Position numbers and translations under genes: made by a program
Notes under the pieces: generated by a model
The model's database searches: none
Told to the model about the DNA's origin: nothing
What the model saw: the letters and a program-made list of their open reading frames with translations, nothing else
DNA from: Treponema sp.
GTDB lineage: Bacteria; Spirochaetota; Spirochaetia; Treponematales; Breznakiellaceae
Assembly: GCA_031278095.1 (NCBI GenBank)
Contig: JAITLC010000027.1
Span: 1-33,352, forward strand
Length of the DNA: 33,352 nt
Direction of reading: 5' to 3'
Shown here: positions 25,375 through 33,352 of the stretch, in pieces
Layout: every line of letters starts with the position of its first letter
How positions within the stretch are numbered: position 1 is the stretch's first letter

Positions 25375-28300
25375 TTAAAAGTTCGAACCTGACTTTGCGA
25401 TCAGTTCTTCGTCACGCTCGGTAAGGGGGATCTGTTTCCCTTTGGCATCTTTGATGGTGAGATCCAGGGCAAGACCACGGAGTTCCTGCACAAGGACATT
25501 GAAAGATTCGGGGATACCGGCCGTGGCGGAAGGTTCTCCCTTGACAATTGCTTCATAGATTTTTGAGCGGCCCGTCATGTCGTCACTCTTTATCGTCAAT
25601 AATTCCTGCAGGGTATTGGCGGCGCCATAGGCTTCCAGCGCCCAGACTTCCATCTCCCCGAGCCGCTGACCGCCGAACTGGGCTTTGCCTCCCAGCGGCT
25701 GCTGGGTTACCAGGCTGTAGGGTCCTGTGGAACGGGCATGCATCTTGTCGTCCACCAGATGGTGAAGCTTGAGGAAGTAAATCACGCCGCAGAAAACCTG
25801 GTTCACAAAAGGTTCACCCGTCCGGCCATCCCGAAGAACCGTCTTGCTGGTAACGGGGAGACCAGCTTCCTTGAGTTTATCTTCAATCTGCTCCGTAGAA
25901 GGAGACTGGAACACCGGGGCGGAATACCACTCATCCAGGGTAGAAGCTGCCCAGCCCAGTTCCGTTTCCAGAAGCTGACCGATATTCATACGGGACGGTA
26001 CCCCCAGCGGGGTAAGGCAGAGATCGAGGGGAGTACCGTCTTCCATGTAGGGCATGTCCTCTTCCGGAAGAATACGGGCAACAACACCCTTGTTACCGTG
26101 ACGGCCCGCCATCTTGTCCCCTTCGCGGAGCTTCCGCTTGGTTGCGATAAGGACTTTTACCACCTCATCTACTCCAGGATTAAGATCATCGCCGCTCCCA
26201 CGACTGAGCCGCTGAATATCTATCACCGTGCCTTCGATACCGTGAGGCACCCGGAGGCTTGTATCCCGCACCTCCTTGGCCTTTTCGCCGAATATCGAAT
26301 TGAGCAGCTTGAATTCCGGAGTAGTTTCCGTCTCGCTTTTGGGCGTTACCTTGCCTACCAGGATGTCGCCTGAACGGACTTTGGCGCCCACCCGTATAAT
26401 GCCTTCCGCATCCAGATTATCAAGACTCTTTTCGGAAGTATTGGGAATATCGTGTGTTATCTTTTCGGGCCCCAGCTTGGTTTCCCTCACTTCCGTGAGG
26501 AATTCCTTGATGTGGATCGATGTAAACATATCATCCTTAACCACCCGCTGGGAGATAAGGATCGAGTCTTCGTAATTATAGCCGTTCCAGGGCATAAAAC
26601 CCACAAGAATGTTCCTGCCCAGGGCAAGTTCACCGTTCTTCGTGGCGGGCCCGTCTGCAATCACCTGCCCGGCGGCAATCTTCTCACCCGGTTTGACAAT
26701 AGGGCGCTGGTTGTAACAGGTATCCTGATTTGTCCGCTGGTATTTAACCAGACGGTATACGTCGTTGCCCTCGGAGTCTATTGCCGCCTGACTCGAAGGC
26801 TTGGCGGAGCCGGGATGTTCCGGCCTGATAACTACTTCCTGACTGGTTACCCGGATCACTTCTCCTCCCCGGCGGGCCTTAACAAGAACACCCGAATCAT
26901 AGGCGCACTTGCCTTCCATGCCTGTACCCACACGGGGAGCATCGGGGAATACCAGCGGTACCGCCTGACGCTGCATGTTGGAGCCCATAAGAGCCCGGTT
27001 GGCATCGTCATGCTCCAGAAAGGGAATAAGCGAAGCGGACACGGAGATGATCTGTTTGGGCGACACATCCATGTACTGAATGTCTTCCGGAGAACGGGTA
27101 GTATAGTCCCCCTGACGGCGGCAGGAGATCTGATCATCCGCAAAAGAACCGTCGTTGTTGAGCCTGGCGGAAGCCTGAGCGATAAAGTAGCGATCTTCAT
27201 CCATGGCGGAAAGGTATTCAATATCCGCGATGGCAACCCCCCTGTCTACCTTGCGGTAGGGAGTTTCCAGAAAACCGTATTCGTTGACCCTGGTATAGTT
27301 TGCCAGGGAAACAATAAGCCCGATGTTCGGGCCTTCCGGCGTCTCGATGGGGCACATACGCCCGTAATGTGTATAGTGAACATCCCGTACTTCAAAACCT
27401 GCACGATCCCTGGAAAGACCGCCGGGCCCCAACGCATTGAGCCTTCGCTTGTGGGTCAATTCGGCAAGAGGATTCACCTGATCCATAAACTGGGAAAGCT
27501 GACTTGAACCGAAAAATTCCTTTGTTGCGGCCACCAGAGGCTTTATGGAAATAAGATCCTGCGGCTTGATCGTATCGGTTTCCTTAAGACTCATCCGCTC
27601 CTTGGCAACCCGTTCCATGCGGCTAAAGGCAGTCTTCATCGAATTCGCCATCAGCTCACCGACAGACCGCACCCGCCTGTTCCCCAGGTGATCGATATCG
27701 TCAATATTTTCATCGCCCGCATAAACCTTGATAAGAAACTTCATGGTAGCGATAATGTCGGGCTTTGTCAGGATAAACTCTTCCTTTTTTGCGTTCTTTT
27801 CGGGATTCTTCTTTTCAGTATCACCCTTGTTTTCAAACTGAAACTTTTTGTCGAGCTTGTAGCGGCCCACCCGGCCCAGATCGTAACGCCGGGATGTAAA
27901 GAACATACCGTTAAGATCCTTTTCCGCAGCGTCGAAGGTAATTGACTCACCGGGCATAAGAACCGTATACACCGCGGCAAGAGCCTCCTCCCGGGAAGGT
28001 TCATCCCGGCTGGGATCTTCCTTGACAAACTTTATCTCCTCCCGTTCAAAACAGTTAAGGAGCATGTCGGACCTGAGGGAATCTTTCTCATCAAAATTGA
28101 TAATCTCTATGGAAGAAATACCGTTGGAAAGAAGTTCATCCACATTGTGCGGGTAGAGCTTCTCTCCTGCCCGGTAGAGCTTCTTTTTTATCTCTTCTCC
28201 CTCCGCTCCATTGTTAATCCAGACAGGAGCGGCCAACACCTTGCCGGAAATGAATTCCCTGGTCTCCCGGTCATCCCGAACTTCCATGGTTTCGGTAAGA

Positions 28301-28956
28301 TAAAAGGCCTTGATTATGTCTTCCCGGCTTTCATAACCCAGGGCGCGGAGAAATATAGTTCCCAGAATACGCTTCTTCCGGTCGATTTTGGCATAGATAA
28401 GTTCTTTTTTTTGATCGATTTCAAATTCCAGCCAGGAACCGCGGTAGGGAATGATCCGGGAAGAATAGATCCCCTTTTCATGGCTAAAAATAACTCCCGG
28501 TGAACGGTGAATCTGGGAAACAACCACCCGTTCCGCTCCGTTGATAATAAAGGTACCCCGCTCGGTCATGATGGGAATATCCCCCATGTAGATATCCTTC
28601 TGGCGGATTTCACCGGTCTGTTTAAAGATCAGGTTTACGCGAGCCTTGAGAGACACTGCATAGGTAAGACCCTTCTGTTTGCACTCCTGTTCGGTAAACT
28701 TGATGTTATCTTCATCAAGAGAGTAGTACTCGTACTCCAGAATCATGTCTCCATTGAGACTTTCTATAGGGAATGTCGTCTTAAAGACCTCTTCCAGACC
28801 CTGGAAATTGGGCTTTTCGCCTTTGGCAACTTTTTCCCGCTGCAGGAAGCGTTCATAGGAACTGAGTTGGATATCAATAAGATTGGGCAGATCCATTACG
28901 TCATTAATATTCTTACCGATATATGTCCGTTTCGTTGCAGCTTTGATTTTCACCAT
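25375..28956 (-). CDS. rpoB: DNA-directed RNA polymerase subunit beta
   Basis: Second-largest RNA polymerase subunit, 1193 aa. The rifampicin region reads [19 protein letters not shown], then [10 protein letters not shown]. The residue equivalent to E. coli Ser531 is Asn507, the natural change known from rifampicin-resistant spirochaetes. Other landmarks are [14 protein letters not shown] and the C-terminal [19 protein letters not shown], with [12 protein letters not shown] in the active-site region. The start ATG at 28956 is preceded by GGGGGTTAAGGG; a GTG immediately after it is a possible alternative. It is separated from rplL by 112 bases containing three hairpins. Confidence 0.98.
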   Translation of the reverse strand: MVKIKAATKRTYIGKNINDVMDLPNLIDIQLSSYERFLQREKVAKGEKPNFQGLEEVFKTTFPIESLNGDMILEYEYYSLDEDNIKFTEQECKQKGLTYAVSLKARVNLIFKQTGEIRQKDIYMGDIPIMTERGTFIINGAERVVVSQIHRSPGVIFSHEKGIYSSRIIPYRGSWLEFEIDQKKELIYAKIDRKKRILGTIFLRALGYESREDIIKAFYLTETMEVRDDRETREFISGKVLAAPVWINNGAEGEEIKKKLYRAGEKLYPHNVDELLSNGISSIEIINFDEKDSLRSDMLLNCFEREEIKFVKEDPSRDEPSREEALAAVYTVLMPGESITFDAAEKDLNGMFFTSRRYDLGRVGRYKLDKKFQFENKGDTEKKNPEKNAKKEEFILTKPDIIATMKFLIKVYAGDENIDDIDHLGNRRVRSVGELMANSMKTAFSRMERVAKERMSLKETDTIKPQDLISIKPLVAATKEFFGSSQLSQFMDQVNPLAELTHKRRLNALGPGGLSRDRAGFEVRDVHYTHYGRMCPIETPEGPNIGLIVSLANYTRVNEYGFLETPYRKVDRGVAIADIEYLSAMDEDRYFIAQASARLNNDGSFADDQISCRRQGDYTTRSPEDIQYMDVSPKQIISVSASLIPFLEHDDANRALMGSNMQRQAVPLVFPDAPRVGTGMEGKCAYDSGVLVKARRGGEVIRVTSQEVVIRPEHPGSAKPSSQAAIDSEGNDVYRLVKYQRTNQDTCYNQRPIVKPGEKIAAGQVIADGPATKNGELALGRNILVGFMPWNGYNYEDSILISQRVVKDDMFTSIHIKEFLTEVRETKLGPEKITHDIPNTSEKSLDNLDAEGIIRVGAKVRSGDILVGKVTPKSETETTPEFKLLNSIFGEKAKEVRDTSLRVPHGIEGTVIDIQRLSRGSGDDLNPGVDEVVKVLIATKRKLREGDKMAGRHGNKGVVARILPEEDMPYMEDGTPLDLCLTPLGVPSRMNIGQLLETELGWAASTLDEWYSAPVFQSPSTEQIEDKLKEAGLPVTSKTVLRDGRTGEPFVNQVFCGVIYFLKLHHLVDDKMHARSTGPYSLVTQQPLGGKAQFGGQRLGEMEVWALEAYGAANTLQELLTIKSDDMTGRSKIYEAIVKGEPSATAGIPESFNVLVQELRGLALDLTIKDAKGKQIPLTERDEELIAKSGSNF

Positions 28957-29030
28957 CCCTTAACCCCCGCTAATTGAGCAATAGAGGGGGCAAATCCTGC
29001 CCACCCCTGCATTTTGTATGACAAATGCAA

Positions 29031-29070
29031 AACAATGAAGAACCCAGGAACTCCTGGGTTCTTCATTGTT
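29031..29070 (-). promoter_or_regulatory. 19-bp perfect hairpin between rplL and rpoB, probable attenuator or processing site
   Basis: Arms AACAATGAAGAACCCAGGA (29031-29049) and its exact complement (29052-29070). The stem starts on the last two bases of the rplL stop codon. In mRNA sense it is followed by TTTTGCATTTG. Two more stems follow before rpoB: GCATTTTGT / ACAAATGC at about 29010-29029, and a GGGCAGGATTTGCCC stem at about 28988-29002. The position equals that of the rplL-rpoB attenuator / RNase III site known in E. coli. Confidence 0.75.
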
Positions 29071-29458
29071 ATTGTACCTCTACCGTACCGCCGGCAGCGG
29101 TAACCTGATCCTTAATCTTGTTAGCCTCGTCCTTGGAAACATTTTCCTTGAGAGGCTTGGGCGCCCCTTCCACTAATTCCTTGGCTTCCTTGAGACCCAG
29201 ACCGGTAACCGCCCGCACTTCTTTGATAACGGCAATCTTCTTGGTGTCATCAAAAGCCTTGAGGACTACGGTAAATTCCGTCTTCTCCTCAGCGGCCTCG
29301 GCGCCTGCAGCGGCGCCGGGAGCGGCAACAGCGGCAACCGCCACAGGAGCCGCAGCGGACACACCGAATTTTTCTTCCATCATTTTTACCAGTTCGGAAA
29401 CCTCCAGAACGGTCATGGAAGCAATTGCTTCTAAAATTTCTTCTTTTGTAGCTGCCAT
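29069..29458 (-). CDS. rplL: 50S ribosomal protein L7/L12
   Basis: The protein is 129 aa. The N-terminal dimerisation domain is [19 protein letters not shown], the hinge is Ala/Pro/Gly-rich ([20 protein letters not shown]), and the C-terminal factor-binding domain is [20 protein letters not shown] followed by [20 protein letters not shown]. It forms dimers on L10 in the ribosomal stalk and recruits translational GTPases. The ribosome binding site is AAGGAG. The 175-base gap before it contains a CCGGG-TTCG-CCCGG tetraloop hairpin. Confidence 0.98.
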   Translation of the reverse strand: MAATKEEILEAIASMTVLEVSELVKMMEEKFGVSAAAPVAVAAVAAPGAAAGAEAAEEKTEFTVVLKAFDDTKKIAVIKEVRAVTGLGLKEAKELVEGAPKPLKENVSKDEANKIKDQVTAAGGTVEVQ

Positions 29459-29633
29459 ATTATCTTCTCCTTAAATCATTTACGCGCCTCATACAAGGCA
29501 CGTCCGGGCGAACCCGGTTTACAGCCCGACAGGACGACAGCGCCGAAGCCTGACAGGCAAAAAAACACACAACCCGTAACTGCAGTACGAAACGCCTCCG
29601 CCCACCGGGACGGTCGGCGCCGTTTTAATGGCG

Positions 29634-30170
29634 CTAACCGTTTTTCTTTTCCCCGGCCGCCTTGATGGTACGCACCAGCCGTGCGGGAACGTCGTTGAGA
29701 GCAGTGGTAAGATTCCGGACAGAACCGTTCATCACCGACATAAGCATGGCAATCAATTCCGGCTTGCCGGGCAGCTTGCTAAAGGCCTCGGTCTGGGCGG
29801 CATCGTATATTGAGTCTCCAACCAGAGCGCCCTTTACATGCAGCGTAGGAGCCTCCCTGGTAAAATCGAAAAGGATCTTGGCCGCCTCGTTGGAATCCCT
29901 GGGAGCAACAGCCACGGCAGTAGGCCCAATCAGATAGGAAGACACATCAGGCGCCTTGAGCTCTTCAAAGGCAATCCGTGCAAAGTTATTTTTTACAACC
30001 TTATACTGAACTTCCTTGGTACGAAGCCGCGTGCGCAGTTCGGTGATCTGTTCCACCGTTAAGCCGCGGTAATCGGTAAAAATAAAGTCCCTGGAAATCC
30101 CAAAGACTTCCTTCAGTTCCCTGATGGAACCTGTCTTAGATTCCTGTATCTTTTTAGCAACAATAGCCAT
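29634..30170 (-). CDS. rplJ: 50S ribosomal protein L10
   Basis: The protein is 178 aa. The N-terminal rRNA-binding domain carries FIFTDYRGLTVEQITELRTR and VVKNNFARIAF; the C-terminal helix (IAMLMSVMNGSVRNLTTALN) binds L7/L12 dimers. The start at 30170 follows GGAGTTAATGT. It is preceded by the two-hairpin leader module at 30186-30239, where autogenous control by the L10-L12 complex might act. It follows rplA by 78 bases. Confidence 0.97.
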   Translation of the reverse strand: MAIVAKKIQESKTGSIRELKEVFGISRDFIFTDYRGLTVEQITELRTRLRTKEVQYKVVKNNFARIAFEELKAPDVSSYLIGPTAVAVAPRDSNEAAKILFDFTREAPTLHVKGALVGDSIYDAAQTEAFSKLPGKPELIAMLMSVMNGSVRNLTTALNDVPARLVRTIKAAGEKKNG

Positions 30171-30185
30171 ACATTAACTCCTATG

Positions 30186-30239
30186 AAAAACGGCGGCATC
30201 GCCGCTTATGTAAACCGAAAATTAACATGAACTGTTAAT
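30186..30239 (-). promoter_or_regulatory. two-hairpin leader module before rplJ
   Basis: In mRNA sense: stem ATTAACA / TGTTAAT, linker with ACATAAGC, stem CGGCG / CGCCG with loop ATGC, then TTTTT, then AGGAG. It has the same order and length as the module before rpoC. The sequence changes between the copies keep both stems paired (for example ATTAACAC/GTGTTAAT against ATTAACA/TGTTAAT). Confidence 0.75.
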
Positions 30240-30248
30240 TCTAACTCC

Positions 30249-30923
30249 TTATTCACCCATGCTGACCCATACGCCGGGCCCCATGGTGGAAGCCACTGAA
30301 ACGGTCCGGATAAACTCACCCTTGGCATCCGCAGGACGCTTCCGGACGATTTCTTCAACAACGGCCTTTACGTTTTCCGCAATCTTGGCAGGTTCCATGG
30401 AAACCTTCCCTACCGCCAGATGCACCACCCCGGTCTTATCCGCACGGAATTCAACCCGGCCTTTCCTGAGTTCCGAAAGGGCGTTCTTGAGGTCGAAGGT
30501 TACCGTTCCGGTCTTCGGGTTGGGCATAAGACCCCGGCGGCCGAGAACCATACCGAGCTTTCCGACATCCTTCATCATGTCGGGAGTGGCAACCGCCACA
30601 TCAAAATCCAGCCATCCGCCCTTGATCTTTTCGATAAGATCATCCGCGCCTACAAAAGCCGCTCCGGCATCCTGGGCTTCCTTTTCCTTTTCAGGCTTGC
30701 AGAAAACCAGCACCCGTTTTTCGCCCTTGAACTGGTTGGGAAGTACAACCGTATCCCGGACAGACTGATTCTTTTTAAGGTTTACCTTTACGGAAAGATC
30801 TACCGTTTCGTCAAATTTTGCATAGGCCATGGACTTTATCACATCCAACGCTTCACCAAGGGGATAGATCTTTGTCCTCTCGTACTTCTTTGCGCTTTCC
30901 TGATACTTCTTGCCCCGGCTCAT
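30249..30923 (-). CDS. rplA: 50S ribosomal protein L1
   Basis: The protein is 224 aa, beginning [20 protein letters not shown]. It contains the family signature [19 protein letters not shown] and the RNA-contacting [13 protein letters not shown]. It binds 23S rRNA in the L1 stalk and in many bacteria represses its own operon through an mRNA mimic of that site. Its ATG overlaps the TGA of rplK (ATGA, 30920-30923), indicating translational coupling. Confidence 0.98.
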   Translation of the reverse strand: MSRGKKYQESAKKYERTKIYPLGEALDVIKSMAYAKFDETVDLSVKVNLKKNQSVRDTVVLPNQFKGEKRVLVFCKPEKEKEAQDAGAAFVGADDLIEKIKGGWLDFDVAVATPDMMKDVGKLGMVLGRRGLMPNPKTGTVTFDLKNALSELRKGRVEFRADKTGVVHLAVGKVSMEPAKIAENVKAVVEEIVRKRPADAKGEFIRTVSVASTMGPGVWVSMGE

Positions 30924-31351
30924 TTTTCCACCTCCACACCCATGGAACGGGCCGTACCGGCAATGATCTTCATGGCGCCGTCAATATCAATGGCGGAAAG
31001 ATCCGGCATCTTCAATTTGGCAATCTCCTCAAGTTTAGCCCTGGGAAGTTTTCCTACCTTTACCTTATGAGATTCGGCGGAACCCTTTTCCAGGCCGGCA
31101 GCCTTCTTGATCAAAACCGATGCAGGCGGGGTCTTGAGAATAAAACTGAAAGACTTGTCCCCATACACGGAGATTACAACCGGGATAATAAGCCCCGGTT
31201 CCATTGCCTTTGTCCGGTCATTAAACTGCTGGACAAACTGAGGAGCGCTGACACCGTGAGGTCCCAGAGCCGGACCGACAGGGGGGGCCGGGGTGGCCTT
31301 GCCTGCGGGGCACTGCAACTTAATCATTACAGTTACCTTTTTCTTTGCCAT
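30920..31351 (-). CDS. rplK: 50S ribosomal protein L11
   Basis: The protein is 143 aa from ATG 31351 ([20 protein letters not shown]), preceded by AAGGAGTATCGA. An in-frame start 17 codons upstream is rejected because it runs through the leader hairpins. The family core [20 protein letters not shown] is present. L11 binds the GTPase-associated centre of 23S rRNA. The 4-base stop/start overlap with rplA couples the two. Confidence 0.98.
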   Translation of the reverse strand: MAKKKVTVMIKLQCPAGKATPAPPVGPALGPHGVSAPQFVQQFNDRTKAMEPGLIIPVVISVYGDKSFSFILKTPPASVLIKKAAGLEKGSAESHKVKVGKLPRAKLEEIAKLKMPDLSAIDIDGAMKIIAGTARSMGVEVEK

Positions 31352-31371
31352 TCGATACTCCTTCGTAGTGT

Positions 31372-31411
31372 GCCCGGCCGAAACCGGGCTAACGAAGTTC
31401 ATAAGAACTTC
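31372..31411 (-). promoter_or_regulatory. two-hairpin leader before rplK
   Basis: In mRNA sense: stem GAAGTTC-TTAT-GAACTTC (31411-31394), then stem GCCCGG-TTTCGG-CCGGGC (31389-31372), then the AAGGAG of rplK. The sequence differs from the rplJ/rpoC modules, but the plan is the same: a weak stem, a GC-rich stem, then the ribosome binding site. It may be an L1 or other ribosomal-protein binding site; unproven. Confidence 0.6.
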
Positions 31412-31487
31412 TCCTACTTCAAATTAAAGTGGAGAGTAAGGGCCGGGAATGGAATTTTCACCCTTGCGCCCTCCTGCTCCGCCTTTC

Positions 31488-32045
31488 TTACAATTTTTCT
31501 ACTTGTAAAAGATCAACCTCCACCGGAGTGTTCCGTCCAAAGATACCTACTATGACCTTAAGTTTGCCCTTCTCCTGATTGACCTCTTCTATGGTACCGG
31601 TAAAGGACTCAAAAGGCCCATCGATGATCTTAACCTGCTCGCCTGAGGAAAAAATTTGCCGGGCCCGTGTCGGCCTTTCACCCTTAATCTCCCCGGATTT
31701 CTGCAAAATAGCCCGGGCCTCGTCCCCGGTAAGGGGATTGGGACGCCTATCCGCCGGAGTTCCAACAAAACCGGTAACCCCCTGGATCTTGCGTATCTTG
31801 GAACAGGTAGTTTTCCAGTCCAGTTCCGGCAGATCCATCTCGATCAGGATATAACCAGGCAAAAATTTCCGCTTTTGAACCCGTTTTTCGCCGTCACGGA
31901 CTTCCACGACATCCTCAGAGGGAACTTTAATGTCCCGCACGATCTCCTTGTCGATATCCCCCATATCCATCATCATCCGGATTGTCTTTTCTATCTTATT
32001 TTCGTACCCTGAATAGGTATGGAGAACATACCAGCCTGCAGCCAT
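31488..32045 (-). CDS. nusG: transcription elongation/antitermination factor NusG
   Basis: The protein is 185 aa. The NGN domain starts AAGWYVLHTYSGYENKIEK and has FLPGYILIEMDLPELDW and VTGFVGTPADRRPNPL. The C-terminal KOW domain is GEQVKIIDGPFESFTGTIEE. It binds RNA polymerase and links it to Rho or the ribosome. The ATG at 32045 is preceded by AAGG about a dozen bases upstream, a rather distant site. It follows secE after a 144-base gap full of hairpins. Confidence 0.97.
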   Translation of the reverse strand: MAAGWYVLHTYSGYENKIEKTIRMMMDMGDIDKEIVRDIKVPSEDVVEVRDGEKRVQKRKFLPGYILIEMDLPELDWKTTCSKIRKIQGVTGFVGTPADRRPNPLTGDEARAILQKSGEIKGERPTRARQIFSSGEQVKIIDGPFESFTGTIEEVNQEKGKLKVIVGIFGRNTPVEVDLLQVEKL

Positions 32046-32072
32046 AGTGTACCTTTACTTCCTTGTTTGCCA

Positions 32073-32185
32073 GGGAAACACCGATTACATGACGCCAATC
32101 AGCGTTTTCCTATATATTTGCTCATTTCATTACGCAAATATCGCATTAAAGCAGCACTGATGAATTCTGTTGAATACATCAGTGC
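32073..32185 (-). repeat. three hairpins between secE and nusG
   Basis: (1) 32073-32110: outer GGGAAACACCGATT / AATCAGCGTTTTCC, a second full copy of the ACGCTGATTGGCGTCAT element of 15852-15883. (2) 32114-32141: perfect ATATTTGC / GCAAATAT. (3) 32154-32185: GCACTGATG / CATCAGTGC with inner ATTC / GAAT. No gene is seen in the gap. Confidence 0.85.
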
Positions 32186-32189
32186 TTCC

Positions 32190-32369
32190 CTAGAAAATCG
32201 CCCGGATTCCGAAGAGAAGCAGTACATCCACCAGTCCCAGTACAGCGGCGATAATGATGGTGGATATAACAACCACCTTGACCGAGCTAACTACGTCATC
32301 TCTGCCAGGCCAGATGACCTTCCTAAGCTCGGCATAGGATTCTTTTACAAATTGAATCAGTTTGTTCAC
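32190..32369 (-). CDS. secE: preprotein translocase subunit SecE
   Basis: The protein is 59 aa from a GTG at 32369 with AAAGGA seven bases upstream, ending TAG at 32190-32192. It begins MNKLIQFVKESYAELRKVIW with the family signature ELRKVIWPGRDD, followed by one transmembrane helix (VVVISTIIIAAVLGLVDVLL). This is the short single-helix SecE of most bacteria, part of the SecYEG channel. The position directly before nusG is the conserved one. Confidence 0.95.
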   Translation of the reverse strand: MNKLIQFVKESYAELRKVIWPGRDDVVSSVKVVVISTIIIAAVLGLVDVLLLFGIRAIF

Positions 32370-32457
32370 TAAAAATTCCTTTCCGGACGTTTTGACTAAA
32401 CCCTTCGAAGCCTGCCTTTACTCCGGCATCATGCACTTTGTAACCCTGTAATTAGTA

Positions 32458-32579
32458 TCTGTCCACAAAGCCGGTTACTTTATGGACAGACCTTCCATTT
32501 GCGCATCTTTTCGTACCAAACGGTACGCAAAATGCGTTCTTTAATGAAATTTGTCCATAATGTTCATATTATGGACAAA
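32458..32579 (-). repeat. three hairpins between tRNA-Trp and secE
   Basis: (1) 32458-32490: TCTGTCCACAAAG / CTTTATGGACAGA, one mismatch. (2) 32501-32537: GCGCATCTTTTCGTACC / GGTACGCAAAATGCGT. (3) 32550-32579: perfect TTTGTCCATAAT / ATTATGGACAAA. Stems 1 and 3 share the outer motif TGTCCA / TGGACA. The 243-base gap holds no other feature that I can see. Confidence 0.85.
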
Positions 32580-32612
32580 CTCTAATCAGTTTTACCGGGA
32601 CTTACAAGGCTC

Positions 32613-32685
<73 letters not shown>

Positions 32686-32692
32686 CTGAAAA

Positions 32693-32866
32693 CTACTTTA
32701 TTTTAGTCTCTTTATGCAGGGTATGCTTCCGGTCAAAGGGGCAATACTTCTTCAATTCAAGCTTTTCCTGGGTATTCCGGCGGTTTTTGGAGGTGGTATA
32801 GTTCCTCCGTTTGCACTCGCTGCACTGCAGGGCCACCAATTCGACCACCTGTTTCTTGCTAGCCAT
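32693..32866 (-). CDS. rpmG: 50S ribosomal protein L33
   Basis: The protein is 57 aa, starting [20 protein letters not shown] and ending [10 protein letters not shown], with an AGGAGG ribosome binding site. It has the zinc-type first pair C15/C18, but the second pair reads YCPFD: C42 is present and the fourth ligand is Asp45. This looks like a partly lost or Cys3-Asp zinc site. It is encoded between the two tRNA genes. Confidence 0.95.
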   Translation of the reverse strand: MASKKQVVELVALQCSECKRRNYTTSKNRRNTQEKLELKKYCPFDRKHTLHKETKIK

Positions 32867-32904
32867 TTTTCATTCCTCCTGATTCCACAATCCTCACTGA
32901 ATCC

Positions 32905-32977
32905 AGCCCTCGAACAGAATCGAACTGTTGACCTTATCCTTACCATGGATATGCTCTGCCAACTGAGCTACAAGGGC
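32905..32977 (-). tRNA. tRNA-Thr (anticodon GGT)
   Basis: Acceptor GCCCTTG / CGAGGGC, D-arm TAGCTCAGTTGGCAGAG, anticodon stem TATCC / GGATA with loop ATGGTAA (anticodon GGT), T-arm CAGTTCGATTCTG, discriminator T. CCA is not encoded. It is the first gene of the operon, about 20 bases after the predicted transcription start. Confidence 0.97.
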
Positions 32978-33002
32978 ATAATTCCACATAATATGTCCAC
33001 TT

Positions 33003-33031
33003 AAGATACCAAAAGAAAAAAACTTCGTCAA
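33003..33031 (-). promoter_or_regulatory. main promoter of the tRNA-Thr to rpoC operon
   Basis: On the minus strand: -35 TTGACG (33031-33026), 17-bp spacer rich in T, -10 TATCTT (33008-33003). It is close to consensus and ideally placed before tRNA-Thr. No other comparably good promoter was seen before the downstream genes, so it may drive all eleven, with the internal hairpins modulating read-through. Confidence 0.8.
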
Positions 33032-33309
33032 TATGCCGCGTTGCCTCATTGCCCACCGTCAAACTCATTGACAGCGTCTTAGTTTGGCCCCCGGCCTCTT
33101 CTCTACTCTGGGTTTGACCTCCACGGTACTTTTTATCCTTTCGGCCTTGCTCTCCCTCCTCTCCTTTGACGACTATATCACGGTTTTGCGAAGGTCAAAA
33201 CCTTAAAAGGCTCCGGGGAGGGGACGCCGCTGTGGCAGGCAGCCGCAGCCCCGGAATTTTCCGCAGAAGGATGCGTTCATCATGGTTTTCTTCATGCTAT
33301 AAAAGGTGT
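33032..33309. other. intergenic stretch without a convincing gene
   Basis: It contains a small AAGGT-CAAA-ACCTT stem (about 33191-33204) and a GC-rich structure closed by CCGGGG (33213-33218) / CCCCGG (33249-33254), followed by AATTTT. The latter could be a weak terminator or a structured RNA. A short open stretch encoding a hydrophobic segment (TSTVLFILSALLSLLSFDDY) at about 33110-33205 has no proper start. Confidence 0.4.
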
Positions 33310-33315
33310 TATACT
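33301..33315 (+). promoter_or_regulatory. extended -10 promoter
   Basis: TGTTATACT at 33307-33315 gives an extended -10 (TG-n-TATACT). A -35 is not convincing. It would start transcription near 33322, just before the last gene start of the window. Confidence 0.4.
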
Positions 33316-33337
33316 GTATGTATAGGCAGGGGGATGT

Positions 33338-33352
33338 ATGCAGGAACCAGTT
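33338..33352 (+). CDS. start of an unidentified gene cut by the window edge
   Basis: ATG at 33338 is preceded by CAGGGGGATGT, a usable ribosome binding site, and lies 22 bases after an extended -10 box. Only MQEPV can be read. An overlapping ATG at 33334 in another frame is less likely because it touches the ribosome binding site. Confidence 0.35.

Noticed and set aside
23296-25392. Open reading frame of almost 700 codons antisense to rpoC
   Set aside because: It lies fully inside rpoC on the opposite strand, has no recognisable domain or ribosome binding site, and follows from the codon bias of rpoC.
31352-31402. Longer start for rplK
   Set aside because: It runs through the leader hairpin; MAKKK at 31351 has AAGGAG and is the usual start.
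33110-33205. Short hydrophobic open stretch near the right edge
   Set aside because: No start codon with a ribosome binding site and a stop just upstream; might be a relic but cannot be supported.

Overview
The window reads as chromosome of a host-associated spirochaete of the Treponema / Breznakiellaceae type (termite-gut treponemes are the closest fit I can name). The reasons are the order tRNA-Thr, rpmG, tRNA-Trp, secE, nusG, rplK, rplA, rplJ, rplL, rpoB, rpoC known from treponemes; tRNA genes without an encoded CCA end; a natural Asn at the rifampicin-determining Ser531 site of RpoB, a spirochaete trait; and a decayed BspA-like leucine-rich-repeat gene of the kind abundant in treponemes. 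Base composition looks roughly balanced. The species assignment is inference.

Layout. Bases 1-2750 are an accessory patch: the tail of a small unrecognised gene, two unrecognised genes, a PD-(D/E)XK nuclease-like gene, then a decayed LRR gene and a decayed second copy of the first gene. The three-gene block is therefore flanked by direct copies of the same sequence. Bases 2796-6958 hold a small acidic membrane protein (-) and a class II (B12-dependent) ribonucleotide reductase (+) behind a good promoter and two NrdR-like operator boxes exactly 31 bp apart. Bases 6909-7898 are mostly non-coding: a terminator, dispersed repeats and a 5'-truncated CotH-like kinase fragment. Bases 7899-13423 carry a THUMP/SAM RNA methyltransferase (+), converging with a flavodoxin-fold quinone reductase and a heterodimeric ABC exporter pair (-). 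Bases 13491-17749 carry a GufA-type ZIP metal transporter and adenylate kinase (+), proC-yggS (-) and an amidohydrolase (+). An intergenic stretch of five consecutive hairpins (17748-18086) precedes a large exported protein (CsgG/TolB-like domain, beta-propeller, HEAT repeats). From 20977 to about 33030 lies the complete transcription/translation operon on the minus strand, driven by a near-consensus promoter in front of tRNA-Thr. The last bases hold an extended -10 promoter and the first codons of a new plus-strand gene.

The most striking feature is the intergenic DNA. Nearly every gap is packed with long inverted repeats, and these fall into several recognisable dispersed families: paired hairpins with compensatory changes, a GAAGAACCCAGGA palindrome, a TTCCAAAA/TTTTGGAA stem family, an ACGCTGATTGGCGTCAT element and a TTTGATTCGCAGGCGGGG element. 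Inside the ribosomal/RNA polymerase operon, the rplJ and rpoC leaders share a 54-bp two-hairpin module that ends in a T-run directly before the ribosome binding site. A hairpin with 19-bp perfect arms separates rplL from rpoB. Together these suggest either a REP-like repeat population or a layer of RNA-level control over this operon. A second pattern is near-consensus promoters whose -10 box lies only 6 bases before the start codon, without a ribosome binding site, which predicts leaderless mRNAs for some genes.
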